In this document: positions 24,543-34,287 of the stretch, piece after piece
Position numbering within the stretch: the first letter of the stretch is position 1
Layout of the letters: every line of letters starts with the position of its first letter
Origin: Desulfovibrio sp. UCD-KL4C
GTDB lineage: Bacteria; Desulfobacterota; Desulfovibrionia; Desulfovibrionales; Desulfovibrionaceae
Direction: 5' to 3'
Assembly: GCF_006210265.1 (NCBI RefSeq)
Contig: NZ_VCNC01000001.1
Coordinates: forward strand, 1 to 64,000
DNA length: 64,000 nt
The notes under the pieces: model-generated
The model's input: the letters and a program-made list of their open reading frames with translations, nothing else
What the model was told of the DNA's origin: nothing
The model's database searches: none
Position numbers and translations under genes: made by a program

Positions 24543-25931
24543 ATGAAATCTTACCCTGAAAAATTATCCAGATCACAGCGCAAATTTTTAAAAGAACTTT
24601 TTCCTGACAGCGAAAGCGGTTTTTTAGATGGAGAACTTTTTTCGTGCGGCGTCGACGCTAGTCGTAAATACGCTAAACCATTAGCTCTTGTTAAACCGCA
24701 TTCCGTCGAACAGATCTCCGAATTATTGGTTTGGGCGCAGAAAGAGCGCATGCCTGTTTACCCGCGTGCAAGGGCCACTAATAAGGTTGGCGGTTGTGTT
24801 CCGGTTAAGAATGGTATTGTTATCTCTATGCTGAGTATGGGGTCTATTTTAGAGATAAATTCTAGTGATTTTGTGGCAGTAGTCCAGCCCGGTGTAATTA
24901 CGGCTGATTTACAGCGCAGTGTTGAAAAACAGGGACTATTTTATCCACCTGATCCTGCAAGTTTTAAAATTTCAACTATCGGTGGAAACATTTCCACCTG
25001 TGCCGGAGGAATGAGGGCCGTTAAATACGGTGTAACCCGTGATTATGTGCTCGGTCTTGAAGCTGTAATTCCTGGCGGGGAAATTATTCATACGGGCGGA
25101 CGAACTCATAAAAATGTTGTAGGTCTCGACCTTACGAGACTTTTTGTCGGTTCTGCAGGATCACTCGGCTTGATTACTAAGGCTACTTTGAAATTGCTCC
25201 CTCTTCCCGCTGCCTCCGCTTCTGTTCTTATCGGGTTCGAAAATTTAGCAGGGTGTCTGAAAGGAGCTGAGGCTGTTTTCGATTGCGGAATTTTGCCTAC
25301 AGCTATGGAGCTTATGGACAAGAATACGCTTAAAGCTTTGGAAATGCATTCGGATGTTCCGTGGCCTGTCGGTACCGGAGGAGTGTTGCTTCTTAAAATT
25401 GATGGATCTCATGAGTCCGTAGTAGCAGATCTGAAACAGATAGAAAAAGCACTATTATCAGCCTCCACAACTTTTCTTGAAAAGGGGAGCGGAGACGATC
25501 AGGAACGATTATGGGAGTTACGTAGGGTTATCAGTCCTGCCGCATTTAATCTTGCTCCGGATAAGCAAGGTGAGGATGTTGCTGTCCCTCGTGGTAAAGT
25601 AGCTCAGGCTATTGAAAGTTATCATAAAATTGGAACTCAACTAGGTGTTGTGGTCTTGTGTTTCGGCCATCTCGGTGATGGAAATATTCACGTAAGCGTA
25701 ATGTATGACAAGTCTGTACCTGGTCAATCTGAGAACGCGCTGAAAGCCAAAAGAGCAATTTTCAGCAAAACGTTGGCTCTTGGCGGAACATTATCAGGAG
25801 AGCATGGCATCGGTTTAACGAAAGCTGACTATGTTGGAATGCAACTTGGCAATGCTGAATTAAATTTAATGCACGGCATCAAAAATGTTTTTGATCCGCT
25901 TAATATTATGAATCCGGGGAAGGCTGTATAA
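24543..25931 (+). CDS. FAD-linked 2-hydroxyacid dehydrogenase (GlcD/D-LDH type)
   Basis: 462-residue flavoprotein of the GlcD/D-lactate dehydrogenase family. It has an N-terminal PCMH FAD-binding domain (KPHSVEQISELLVWAQ, VVQPGVITADLQRSVEKQGLFYPPDPAS, STIGGNISTCAGGMRAVKYGVTRDYVLG) and a C-terminal FAD-oxidase C domain with the metal/substrate-binding CFGHLGDGNIHV and GTLSGEHGIGLTKA segments. It should oxidise D-lactate or glycolate and pass electrons to the Fe-S partner encoded by the next gene, which overlaps by one base. Substrate cannot be fixed from sequence; lactate fits a sulfate reducer. Confidence 0.92.
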   Translation: MKSYPEKLSRSQRKFLKELFPDSESGFLDGELFSCGVDASRKYAKPLALVKPHSVEQISELLVWAQKERMPVYPRARATNKVGGCVPVKNGIVISMLSMGSILEINSSDFVAVVQPGVITADLQRSVEKQGLFYPPDPASFKISTIGGNISTCAGGMRAVKYGVTRDYVLGLEAVIPGGEIIHTGGRTHKNVVGLDLTRLFVGSAGSLGLITKATLKLLPLPAASASVLIGFENLAGCLKGAEAVFDCGILPTAMELMDKNTLKALEMHSDVPWPVGTGGVLLLKIDGSHESVVADLKQIEKALLSASTTFLEKGSGDDQERLWELRRVISPAAFNLAPDKQGEDVAVPRGKVAQAIESYHKIGTQLGVVVLCFGHLGDGNIHVSVMYDKSVPGQSENALKAKRAIFSKTLALGGTLSGEHGIGLTKADYVGMQLGNAELNLMHGIKNVFDPLNIMNPGKAV

Positions 25932-27067
25932 TGGCTGTCTCTAAAAACTGCGTTCAATGCGGTAAATGTCTTGAAGTCTGCCCTCTTTTTAAGGTCACAG
26001 GAAGAGAAGAGCTGACACCGCGCGCAAAATTTTTTTTGGAAAGTCTGGACCCATCTGCAGGGTTAAGCGAAAAAGATTTTAAATCTTTGGCCTCTATGTG
26101 TCTTTCGTGTGGACGGTGTGAAAAGAACTGTCCGCAGCATATGTCAGGACCTGATTTAGTATCGACATTAAGGTCCGAATCTAAAAAATTTACTCAGACC
26201 TGCTGGGATTTATGGCTTTCAAAACCCGGATTTATTTGGCCCCTAGCGGCGGCTTTATCAAAATTTACTCCAGAGACTTTGCTTGAACCTGTAGGGTCTT
26301 TAAAAAAAAGAATGGAAGCTCTTTTTAAAAAGAGCCCCGCTCCTTGGGTAAAGCTTACACCTGATATTAAATTTGATGAAAGAAGAGTTATTCTGTTTAA
26401 AGGCTGTGTAGGCACTTATGCTCGTCAGGATTGGGTGCTTAAGGCAGAACATCTGATGGACGGGGCTGGGCTGGTCAGGGCTGGAGAACCAAATTTTAAA
26501 TGCTGTGGGTCCTCCTACGGAAGTGCAGGACTACTGAGTAAGCAAAATTCCGTAAGAAAAGCCAATATTAGTGAATGGAAGAGGCTTGATTTTCCGCTCA
26601 TAATCATTTTCTGTACTACCTGCCTGAAAGGGCTTAAAGAATATTCTTTATCAGACTTCGACGGAGATGAAGATTCCTACAACCTCTGGCTGTCGAGCCT
26701 TGTTCCATTGTCCTCTTTGCTGCTTGATGCGGACGTTAAAATTCTAGAGAACAGTCCGTTGCAGGTTGTTTATCATAAACCATGTCATGCCCCCGAGCCT
26801 GATTATGATCAGGCCTTGGTTGAAGCTGTTGTGGGTGATAAACTTATGCCTGTTAAAAAGGATATCTGCTGCGGATTCGGTGGGATTATGCAGCTAGGTG
26901 CGCCTGATCTTTCTAAGCAGGTTGGAGATTACTGTATAAATGAACTGACAAAGTCAATATCGCCAGGTGCGCAGATTTTGACTGGATGCTCCGCCTGCGT
27001 TATTCAACTAACAACTTTAGCAAAAGCTGATTTTTTTACAGGCCATTGGCTTGATATTTTAGAATAA
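25931..27067 (+). CDS. Fe-S partner subunit (GlcF/LutA-like, CCG domains)
   Basis: 378-residue iron-sulfur protein: two ferredoxin motifs CVQCGKCLEVC (about residues 8-18) and CLSCGRCEKNC (about 58-68), then CCG-type cysteine clusters (FKCCGSS, CTTCLKG, HKPCHA, ICCGFGGIMQ, GCSACVIQL). It belongs to the GlcF/GlpC/HdrB-related family and is the electron acceptor of the upstream flavoprotein. Start overlaps the glcD-like stop (TAATG). It likely delivers electrons to menaquinone or a membrane carrier. Confidence 0.92.
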   Translation: MAVSKNCVQCGKCLEVCPLFKVTGREELTPRAKFFLESLDPSAGLSEKDFKSLASMCLSCGRCEKNCPQHMSGPDLVSTLRSESKKFTQTCWDLWLSKPGFIWPLAAALSKFTPETLLEPVGSLKKRMEALFKKSPAPWVKLTPDIKFDERRVILFKGCVGTYARQDWVLKAEHLMDGAGLVRAGEPNFKCCGSSYGSAGLLSKQNSVRKANISEWKRLDFPLIIIFCTTCLKGLKEYSLSDFDGDEDSYNLWLSSLVPLSSLLLDADVKILENSPLQVVYHKPCHAPEPDYDQALVEAVVGDKLMPVKKDICCGFGGIMQLGAPDLSKQVGDYCINELTKSISPGAQILTGCSACVIQLTTLAKADFFTGHWLDILE

Positions 27068-27144
27068 GGACTTATTTGAAAACAGTTGATCGTTTTTAAA
27101 AAAGAAAAATACGCGGATTCCCGCTGAGAAAAAAAGGATATTAA

Positions 27145-29658
27145 ATGTTTAACGCCATATTTTCGACAATTTTCGGTTCCAGAAATGATCGTTTCATTAA
27201 AAAGCTTAAGCCGCAAATTGATGCAATTGCGTCATTTGAACCTGAAATGGAAAAGTTGACCGATGAGCAATTTCCTCAGAAAATTTCTCAGTGGAAAGAA
27301 GAAGTCTCCGCAGGAAAAAAACTGGATGATCTCCTCCCTGAAGTATTTGCTTTAGTCCGTGAAGCTGGAAAACGATCTCTCGGTATGAGACATTACGATG
27401 TGCAGATGGTTGGTGGTATGGTCCTGCACGGTGGAAGAATTGCGGAAATGAAAACCGGTGAAGGTAAGACTCTCGTGGCAACTTTACCTGCGGTTTTAAA
27501 CGCGCTTTCCAGTAAAGGTGTTCACCTGATTACTGTTAACGATTACCTCGCTTCGCGTGATGCCGAGTGGATGGGGAAGCTTTATAATTTTCTCGGTCTT
27601 ACTGTAGGTGTTGTAGTTCATGGTCAAAATGATCAGGAACGTCAGGAAGCATACGCTTGTGACATCACATACGGTACGAACAACGAATTTGGTTTTGACC
27701 ATCTTCGTGACAATATGAAATTCTACAAAGAGCAACTTGTTCAGCGTGAACTGAACTTTGCTATTGTCGATGAAGTTGACTCAATTTTAATCGATGAAGC
27801 CCGTACGCCTCTTATTATTTCCGGTTCCTCTGATGAAGCTACAGGTATGTACGCTCAGGTTGACTCCATAATTCCTCTCCTTAAGAGAGATCAAGATTTT
27901 GAAGTTGATGAAAAAGGCCAATCAATCACCATGACTGATGAAGGTGTTAGTAAATGTGAAGAGATTCTTAAAATAGACAATCTTTATGATTCTCAGCACA
28001 TTTCATATCAGCATCACATCATGCAGGGGATCAAAGCGCATCATTTGTTTGCCCGTGATGTTGATTATATTGTTAAAGATGACCAAGTTGTAATCGTAGA
28101 TGAATTTACAGGTCGCTTAATGCCCGGCAGACGTTTTTCAGACGGATTGCATCAGGCTCTTGAAGCTAAGGAAGGGGTAAAAGTCGAGTCAGAAAATCAG
28201 ACTCTTGCTTCAATCACCTTTCAGAATTATTTCCGTATGTACAATAAGCTCTCCGGTATGACCGGAACAGCGGATACTGAAGCTGTCGAATTTTCACAGA
28301 TTTATAATCTGGAAGTAATTGTCATTCCAACTAATGCAAGTTTGCTTCGTAAAGATTTTCCAGACTCTATCTACAAGACTCAGCAAGAAAAATATGTGGC
28401 GATCGCTGATGAAATTGCTACCCTTTATAAGAAAGGACAGCCTGTTCTGGTTGGAACTGTTTCAATTGAAAAATCTGAACTGATCGGCTCCCTCCTCAAA
28501 AAACGCGGAATTCCTCATGATGTTTTGAATGCTAAACAGCATGAGAAGGAAGCTGAGATAGTTGCCGGAGCAGGGCACAAGGGCCATGTTACTATAGCAA
28601 CCAATATGGCTGGTCGTGGTACTGATATCGTGCTCGGTGAAGGTGTTAAAGAAATAGGCGGATTGCATATTATCGGAACAGAGCGGCATGAATCTCGTCG
28701 TATTGATAATCAGCTGCGTGGTCGTTCAGGTCGTCAGGGTGACCCGGGAAGTACTCGTTTCTATCTTGCGCTCGATGATGATCTGATGAGGCTTTTCGGT
28801 TCTGAGCGCATTGCCGGCATTATGGACAAACTTGGAATGCAGGAAGGCGAGCCTATTGAGAATAAGATGGTCTCCAAGGCTATTGAAAATTCCCAGAAGC
28901 GCGTTGAAGGGCATAACTTTGAAATACGTAAACAGTTGCTGGACTATGATGATGTAATGAATCAGCAGCGTGAAGTTATATATTCATTGCGTCGCGAAGT
29001 GATGTATTCTGAGAACATGGATGACATGATTTCAGAGTTTGTTGAAGAACTGCTTGATGAAAGTTATTTTCCGGTTGCTGAAGCTCATGGAAAGCCTTTA
29101 GACGAAGAAGTTGAGGAAATGATTAGAGTCGGCCTTGATGAAGTTTTCGGATTCAGTCGTATGGCTGAATTTAAGGAAGGCGTTCCATCGCGTGAGCAGG
29201 CTGATGAGTGGGTTAAGGATATTTTAGGTACACTCAAAAGTAATGCGGAAGATCACTTCAATGAAATTCAGCGGTATTTCATGCTCGAATCTCTTGATCG
29301 CAACTGGAAAGAGCATCTTTTGAATATGGACCATTTACGCGAAGGTATAGGCCTTCGCGGCTACGGTCAGAAAGATCCTAAGCACGAGTACAAGCGTGAA
29401 GGGTTTGACATGTTCCGTGATATGCTTGAGCGCATTAAAGAAAATACAGTAAGAGCCCTTTGTCATTTGCGTATTGAAGCTGAAGTTCGTGAAGAAGAGT
29501 TTCAGCATAAGGACCAAAAAGGTCTTGAATACTCTGACAGCGGTGAAGGTGAAGAAAAGAAAAAGCAACCCGTTCGCAGGTCTGAACCCAAAGTTGGCAG
29601 AAATGAAAACTGCCCTTGCGGAAGCGGAAAGAAATATAAGAAGTGTTGCGGCAAATAA
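27145..29658 (+). CDS. secA: Preprotein translocase ATPase SecA
   Basis: 837-residue motor of Sec export. Walker [14 protein letters not shown] (about residues 105-117), [15 protein letters not shown], the preprotein cross-linking domain, the second helicase domain with [13 protein letters not shown] and [23 protein letters not shown], and a C-terminal zinc SEC-C motif ([13 protein letters not shown]) that binds SecB or phospholipid. Full length. It is a separate unit after the Fe-S gene (77-bp gap) and followed by a strong terminator. Confidence 0.98.
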   Translation: MFNAIFSTIFGSRNDRFIKKLKPQIDAIASFEPEMEKLTDEQFPQKISQWKEEVSAGKKLDDLLPEVFALVREAGKRSLGMRHYDVQMVGGMVLHGGRIAEMKTGEGKTLVATLPAVLNALSSKGVHLITVNDYLASRDAEWMGKLYNFLGLTVGVVVHGQNDQERQEAYACDITYGTNNEFGFDHLRDNMKFYKEQLVQRELNFAIVDEVDSILIDEARTPLIISGSSDEATGMYAQVDSIIPLLKRDQDFEVDEKGQSITMTDEGVSKCEEILKIDNLYDSQHISYQHHIMQGIKAHHLFARDVDYIVKDDQVVIVDEFTGRLMPGRRFSDGLHQALEAKEGVKVESENQTLASITFQNYFRMYNKLSGMTGTADTEAVEFSQIYNLEVIVIPTNASLLRKDFPDSIYKTQQEKYVAIADEIATLYKKGQPVLVGTVSIEKSELIGSLLKKRGIPHDVLNAKQHEKEAEIVAGAGHKGHVTIATNMAGRGTDIVLGEGVKEIGGLHIIGTERHESRRIDNQLRGRSGRQGDPGSTRFYLALDDDLMRLFGSERIAGIMDKLGMQEGEPIENKMVSKAIENSQKRVEGHNFEIRKQLLDYDDVMNQQREVIYSLRREVMYSENMDDMISEFVEELLDESYFPVAEAHGKPLDEEVEEMIRVGLDEVFGFSRMAEFKEGVPSREQADEWVKDILGTLKSNAEDHFNEIQRYFMLESLDRNWKEHLLNMDHLREGIGLRGYGQKDPKHEYKREGFDMFRDMLERIKENTVRALCHLRIEAEVREEEFQHKDQKGLEYSDSGEGEEKKKQPVRRSEPKVGRNENCPCGSGKKYKKCCGK

Positions 29659-29681
29659 TTAAAGTTAAAAATATTTGATTT

Positions 29682-29716
29682 AGCCCCCTGATAGCTCTTG
29701 CTGTCAGGGGGCTTTT
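29682..29716 (+). terminator. secA terminator
   Basis: Perfect 10-bp GC-rich stem (29682-29691 with 29704-29713) followed by TTTT. It lies 24 bp after the secA stop. Confidence 0.85.
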
Positions 29717-29878
29717 ATGTTTTAAGGCCCCTTCTTTGCAGTTAATCATTATTTTTTGTTTAAAATAACTTTTAAAATTCTTTTACTGAATATATTAATT
29801 AATAAGCGTAGTTTGTAAAAGTTACGCACATAAATATATTAATCAGCGAAAGGAAAAAAATATTAGGCGGAATATAAA

Positions 29879-30478
29879 ATGGTAGGTTTATTTTTTCAAA
29901 CATATCTGAAATTATTTTTTGTTTTGACCCCGTTTTTTGCCGTATCAGCATTTTTATCCTTAACTCAGGATATGAGTCCTGCAGAGCGGAAAACAACGGC
30001 TATTAAGGTAACTCTGGCTGTCATAATAAGCTCTCTCATACTGTATTTATTTGGAAGATATATATTTGATTTGTTCGGCATAACACTTGATGCTTTCCGA
30101 ATTGGAGCTGGAGCAGTTCTTTTTATGTCTGCAATGAATATGGTTAGCGGCGGTGGTAAGAAATTTGATGCAGGTGGTGATGATGATGATATCGCTGTTG
30201 TCCCATTAGCTATTCCGATTGTTGTCGGTCCGGGAACCATTGGAGCTTTACTGGTAATGGGATCCTCTGTTCGGGGACTTAAAGATCAGGCTTTTGCTTG
30301 CACAGCGTTGCTATGCGCGGTATTAACAGTCGGTATTCTTTTGTTTATATCTTCGAGCCTTAAGCGTTTACTCGGTAAACGCGGGCTTAATATTATGAGT
30401 CGTTTGACGGGTTTATTTGTAGCTTCAATTGCAGCTCAGATATTCTTTACAGGACTGCGTAACTTTATGCAGGGCTAA
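29879..30478 (+). CDS. MarC family integral membrane protein
   Basis: 199 residues with six hydrophobic helices. The repeated PFFAVSAFLSLTQDMS and PLAIPIVVGPGTIGALLVM segments are typical of the MarC/YhgN (UPF0056, NAAT) family. A Gly/Asp-rich loop (about 95-105) lies between the two halves. The function of the family is unclear; early links to antibiotic resistance were not supported, and some members are described as amino acid transporters. About 220 bp after secA, own transcription unit likely; followed by a 73-residue gene. Confidence 0.85.
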   Translation: MVGLFFQTYLKLFFVLTPFFAVSAFLSLTQDMSPAERKTTAIKVTLAVIISSLILYLFGRYIFDLFGITLDAFRIGAGAVLFMSAMNMVSGGGKKFDAGGDDDDIAVVPLAIPIVVGPGTIGALLVMGSSVRGLKDQAFACTALLCAVLTVGILLFISSSLKRLLGKRGLNIMSRLTGLFVASIAAQIFFTGLRNFMQG

Positions 30479-30509
30479 GACCACCCCAGATTCAAAGGAG
30501 AAGTTTTAA

Positions 30510-30731
30510 ATGGACAACGGTAAGGCTCTTACAGAAAGATTTTTAGTAGCGCTTTTTAGGCGAGGAAAAGCTCCATATCTACCAATTGCGTATCTTAAAG
30601 AGCAGGGAGATAAAGTCCTTAGTAAAGGAGAGACTGATAAACTTCTTTCTATGCTTGAAGAAATGGCTGCTAAAGGGGTTTTGGAAGTAAAAGAGGATAA
30701 GTATAAGCTTATTAATGACCCTTTTGCTTAG
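30510..30731 (+). CDS. Small unknown protein (73 aa), winged-helix-like
   Basis: 73-residue charged, helical protein: ALTERFLVALFRRGKAPYLPIAYL, then helices and an amphipathic end KGVLEVKEDKYKLI that resembles the wing of a winged-helix domain. No Cys and no membrane segment. Strong AAAGGAG ribosome site upstream, 31 bp after marC, and a terminator about 70 bp after its stop. Real gene by these signals. A DNA-binding or protein-binding role is only suggested by the fold guess. Confidence 0.65.
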   Translation: MDNGKALTERFLVALFRRGKAPYLPIAYLKEQGDKVLSKGETDKLLSMLEEMAAKGVLEVKEDKYKLINDPFA

Positions 30732-30803
30732 AGGTCAAAATTAAGAGCAATTATAGATTCAATTGAAACTTTTTTTTGAATTTTTCTTGAGGGATATTTT
30801 TTA

Positions 30804-30837
30804 GCCGTTGAAGTTTTCTTCAACGGCCTTTTTTTTA
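30804..30837 (+). terminator. Terminator after the 73-residue gene
   Basis: Perfect 10-bp stem (30804-30813 with 30818-30827), 4-base loop, followed by CTTTTTTTTA. It also lies just beyond the convergent phosphodiesterase gene. Confidence 0.88.
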
Positions 30838-30843
30838 GCTGGA

Positions 30844-31335
30844 TTAGTCTACGGGAATAAATGAGCAGGAGGCTATTTCGGAGTTTTCAATTTCTAAAAT
30901 TGCGACGCTGGCAGGCTTGGCTTCTCTGGGGGAGGTCAGACTACCAGGATTAAGCATTTGAATGCCATTTACAATAGACCAGTCTTGAATATGAGTATGT
31001 CCGTAGCAGACAAGATCGTAATCACGCGGAAATGAATTGGCAACATTCTTTGAAACTTGAGAGCGGCTGCCCCATCCGTGGGCTATTCCTATTTTTAAGC
31101 CTTGAAAAGTGAGTGATTCGAGTGGACGTAATCTTTCTGATAGTCTCCATTCGTCACAATTACCGAGTGCTGCATGAAAATTTTGATGTTGGCAGAAAAA
31201 TTGCCATACTGAAAAAGTTGTACAATCACCGCAGTGAATAAGTAAGTCTGCATCAGCTAGATGGATATTAAAAATCTCCGTGAGTCTGGAATCAGGCTCA
31301 CGGAGATGTGTATCAGATATAACAGCTATTTTCAC
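30844..31335 (-). CDS. YfcE/MJ0936-like metallophosphodiesterase
   Basis: 163-residue calcineurin-like phosphoesterase with the metal-binding signature AVISDTHL, LIHCGDC, LGNCD, AHGWGS and CYGHTHI. Relatives (YfcE, MJ0936) hydrolyse phosphodiesters with Mn or Ni. Last gene of the minus-strand Mla operon, 6 bp after mlaA, so cotranscribed with it; a functional link to lipid transport is not obvious. Confidence 0.88.
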   Translation of the reverse strand: MKIAVISDTHLREPDSRLTEIFNIHLADADLLIHCGDCTTFSVWQFFCQHQNFHAALGNCDEWRLSERLRPLESLTFQGLKIGIAHGWGSRSQVSKNVANSFPRDYDLVCYGHTHIQDWSIVNGIQMLNPGSLTSPREAKPASVAILEIENSEIASCSFIPVD

Positions 31336-31341
31336 TGGTGC

Positions 31342-32277
31342 TTATTGAACTGGTTGAGCTTGTGCATTAGGGTTAGTTATGACGTTTGAAGCAGGGGCCG
31401 GACGTCGGTTCCTTTTCGTATCATGCAGTTGACGCGCTCTATACTGTAGGTATGCATCTTTTAAAGCTGCATAAGGATCAATTGCACCTTCTTTAAGAGA
31501 TTCATACTCACCAAGGTGGAATGAGAGTTTATTAATCTGGTTGTAAGCTCCGGCAGAAAGAGAATAATACCATGGAATGCCGAACCACCAGAAAGGATTA
31601 AGAGCAAAAGTGTCAATTCCAAGACCGACAGCATCACGTACTGTAGATGGTCCAAGTACTGGAATCATAAAGTAAGGTCCGTTTGGTATTCCCCAAACCC
31701 CGAAAGTCTGTCCCATGTCTTCGTTACCTAAGTAAAGAGGCATAGTTGACTGGCGCTCGCCTACTACATCACCAAGACCACCCAAGCCGACTATTGTATT
31801 CGCAACGAATTTAGAAGTCTCAGCGCCTGCTGTAAAGAATTTACCTTGAAGCAGACAACTTGTTACGCGAACAGGAGCAAGCATATTCTGGAAAAAATTA
31901 TTGATCCATGTTCTAGGGCGAAGCGGCATTACATACATGTATCCTTGAGTTACGGGCTTGGTTACTCCAAAGTACATAAAGTCATTAAATGAAAACATGG
32001 CACGGTTGTAACTTTCCCATGGGTCAGATTCACTTGTGTCCTGTGCTTCTAATGTATCGCCCCAGATATCATCATTAAAATCATCGTTTCCCTGAGATGA
32101 TTTATCCTGATCTTTAACAGCTCCAATAATACCGGAGCCAACTTGTGCAACAAGAACCGGATCATTTTTTTCAGCTGATCTTACCTGTGAAGGAAATGTA
32201 AGCAGTATGAAAGTCAGCACTAAAAAGGCCAGAAGCGCATTTGATGCAGAGTTTTTTATAGTCATGGATTTTTTCAT
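31342..32277 (-). CDS. mlaA: MlaA (VacJ) outer-membrane lipid transport protein, without lipobox
   Basis: 311 residues. The core (about 85-260) carries MlaA/VacJ hallmarks: ESDPWESYNRAMFSFNDFMYFG, RPRTWINNFFQNMLAPV and LGGLGDVVGER. It acts in the outer membrane to remove misplaced phospholipids. Here the N-terminus is a signal peptide (MKKSMTIKNSASNALLAFLVLTF...QVRSAEK) with no cysteine at all, so it cannot be a lipoprotein as in E. coli. The tail (about 285-311) is rich in Pro, Ala, Asn and Gln. 9 bp after mlaC. Confidence 0.93.
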   Translation of the reverse strand: MKKSMTIKNSASNALLAFLVLTFILLTFPSQVRSAEKNDPVLVAQVGSGIIGAVKDQDKSSQGNDDFNDDIWGDTLEAQDTSESDPWESYNRAMFSFNDFMYFGVTKPVTQGYMYVMPLRPRTWINNFFQNMLAPVRVTSCLLQGKFFTAGAETSKFVANTIVGLGGLGDVVGERQSTMPLYLGNEDMGQTFGVWGIPNGPYFMIPVLGPSTVRDAVGLGIDTFALNPFWWFGIPWYYSLSAGAYNQINKLSFHLGEYESLKEGAIDPYAALKDAYLQYRARQLHDTKRNRRPAPASNVITNPNAQAQPVQ

Positions 32278-32286
32278 TTTATTGAA

Positions 32287-32940
32287 TTACTTTTTATTTT
32301 GTTTATTCTTAAGATCTTGGCACTTCTGTTCAAGACGTTCAAACAGATTTTTTTTGCTGGTTTCAAATTTATCATTTGAACTGGTATCCAGTATTCCAGC
32401 GAATTGAGACCTGTAATTATTAACTAAACTTATTCCTTCGACTTTTACATCATAAACATCCCAAACACTATTAATAAGTTTGAGACGGTAAACTACGGGA
32501 ATAGATTTCGAGCTTGAAAGAATTCTTGTGTCTACCTGTGCATATTTATCTTGTATTATTGTCTCTTTGTCAAATGAGACCTTTTCAGAAGAATAACTTC
32601 CAATCTTGCCAAGGTAGGTTTCTTCTAAGAGTTGAGTGAAGAGAGAAATAAATCTATCTTGTTCTTTTGAAGAAAAATTAAGCCAAGGTCTGCCTATAGT
32701 CCTTTTAGAAAGTTCACGAAAATTGAAGAAATCTTTAATTATTTCTCTTACTTTGGCGTTCATTTCGCCTTGCTTGTCAGGAATGCCTTTATATTCAGGG
32801 TTGTTAAGGACATCTATAACTCCTTGTACTCCAGAGTGTAGTCGTTCCATAGGAGATACCGTTGTTGTAGATGCGACACAGTAACTTGCCGTTAGGCATG
32901 TAAGCACAAGAAAAAGGAAAATTGTTGTAATTCTTTTCAT
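32287..32940 (-). CDS. mlaC: MlaC periplasmic phospholipid-binding protein
   Basis: 217 residues with an N-terminal signal peptide (MKRITTIFLFLVLTCLTASYCVA). The mature part has the Ttg2D/MlaC family sequence (NFRELSKRTIGRPWLNFS, FISLFTQLLEETYLG). It shuttles phospholipid between MlaA at the outer membrane and MlaFEDB at the inner membrane. Lies 35 bp after mlaD and 9 bp before mlaA. Length typical. Confidence 0.93.
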   Translation of the reverse strand: MKRITTIFLFLVLTCLTASYCVASTTTVSPMERLHSGVQGVIDVLNNPEYKGIPDKQGEMNAKVREIIKDFFNFRELSKRTIGRPWLNFSSKEQDRFISLFTQLLEETYLGKIGSYSSEKVSFDKETIIQDKYAQVDTRILSSSKSIPVVYRLKLINSVWDVYDVKVEGISLVNNYRSQFAGILDTSSNDKFETSKKNLFERLEQKCQDLKNKQNKK

Positions 32941-32975
32941 ATAAATTCTACTTTTATTTTATTTCTAAATTATGG

Positions 32976-33422
32976 TTACACTTTGCCAAAAACATATTTA
33001 CTTATCAAGTCTTCGATATCAATTGCTGATTCTGTTTCAATAATAGTACCGCCGGGCTCAATAGGGTCTCCAACACCGCCGAGAGCTATTTTTACGTACT
33101 TATCACCGATCAATCCACTTGTTTTAATGGATGCAATCGCATCATCCGTAAGCGCGATCTTATTTTCAATACTCAGTCCCACAACCGCTTTCTGTGTTTT
33201 AAGGTCGAGGTGAATATCATCAACAAATCCAACCGTTACTCCCATTATTTCAATAGGAGCATTAATCCTCAGGCCGGAAACGTCATTAAAGTTTGCACTA
33301 ACGTGGTAGTGGCTGTCTGAAAATACGCGAATATCTCCAAGTTTAACACTCATATAGACGATGAGCATTAGACCGATGAATACAAATATCCCGACAGTTG
33401 TTTCTTTAGAGTATTTTTTCAT
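32976..33422 (-). CDS. mlaD: MlaD, MCE-domain lipid transport protein
   Basis: 148 residues from the ATG at 33422. GGA lies 6 bases upstream, and the longer frame overlaps mlaF. One N-terminal membrane anchor (KETTVGIFVFIGLMLIVYMSV) and one MCE domain (about 38-115; VSANFNDVSGLRINAPIEIMGVTVG). Forms a hexameric ring on the MlaFE transporter in the inner membrane. Follows mlaF by 16 bp. Confidence 0.93.
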   Translation of the reverse strand: MKKYSKETTVGIFVFIGLMLIVYMSVKLGDIRVFSDSHYHVSANFNDVSGLRINAPIEIMGVTVGFVDDIHLDLKTQKAVVGLSIENKIALTDDAIASIKTSGLIGDKYVKIALGGVGDPIEPGGTIIETESAIDIEDLISKYVFGKV

Positions 33423-33438
33423 GTCTAGTCCGTATAAT

Positions 33439-34278
33439 TCAATTATTGTCGTAATCGCCAAGGTATTTGGTGCAATCCATCTTCATCAGTGAAGGGTCGA
33501 GTTGTGGCATTGTGAGCCGCGGTGCAACCCTTTTTTTACCTCGCCTATCAAGGAACTGTCGTAAATAGGGATCTTTTGTCGCGAGGAGAGATTCCTTATT
33601 ACCTTCAAAAAGGGCTTTGCCTTCTCCGAGAACTAAAACATGGTCTGCAATTGTCTTCATACTGGCAAGGTCATGACTGACTACTACTATTGTCATGTCA
33701 AATCGTTCTTTCAGTTCCAAGAGTAATTCATCAAGTTCTGCAGAATTTATCGGATCAAGACCGGATGTAGGCTCATCGCAAAAAAGAATATCAGGATCCA
33801 TTACCATAGCTCTGGCAAGTCCTGCCCTTTTACGCATTCCGCCAGAAAGTTCATTTGGGAAATAATCAACAAAAGCTTCAAGCCCGACCAAGCTTAGTTT
33901 CGCTTTGACTATTTCTAAAATTTGGGCCGCTTTCAGCCTAGTATGTTCTCTAAGCGGAAGAGCCACATTGTCAAATAAATTAAGCGATCCGAGAAGAGCT
34001 CCATCTTGAAAGAGTACACCTATGCGTTGTTTCAAACATCTAAAAGGCTTTCGTTTCAAGGTTAAAATGTTGTGCTTACCAAGAAAAACAGATCCTCCGA
34101 GGGGAGTGTTTAACCTGAGTATATTTTTTAACAATGTTGATTTTCCGCATCCTGATCCGCCGAGAATTACGGTAATTCCTCCACCGGGTAAAGTTGCATT
34201 AATGTTATTAACTATAGGTATATTGCCATAACCGATAGTTAGGTCTTTAATGCGTATGTCTGGTGCTGATGTTTTCAT
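33439..34278 (-). CDS. mlaF: MlaF ABC transporter ATPase
   Basis: 279 residues. Walker A GGSGCGKST (about 36-44), signature LSGGMRKRAGLARAM, Walker B ILFCDEPTSGLD, switch His in VVVSHD: a complete ABC ATPase of the MlaF/Ttg2A type with the family-specific GGMRKR signature. Energises phospholipid transport with MlaE. C-terminal ~45 extra residues. 9 bp after mlaE. Confidence 0.94.
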   Translation of the reverse strand: MKTSAPDIRIKDLTIGYGNIPIVNNINATLPGGGITVILGGSGCGKSTLLKNILRLNTPLGGSVFLGKHNILTLKRKPFRCLKQRIGVLFQDGALLGSLNLFDNVALPLREHTRLKAAQILEIVKAKLSLVGLEAFVDYFPNELSGGMRKRAGLARAMVMDPDILFCDEPTSGLDPINSAELDELLLELKERFDMTIVVVSHDLASMKTIADHVLVLGEGKALFEGNKESLLATKDPYLRQFLDRRGKKRVAPRLTMPQLDPSLMKMDCTKYLGDYDNN

Positions 34279-34287
34279 GAAGAGTAA

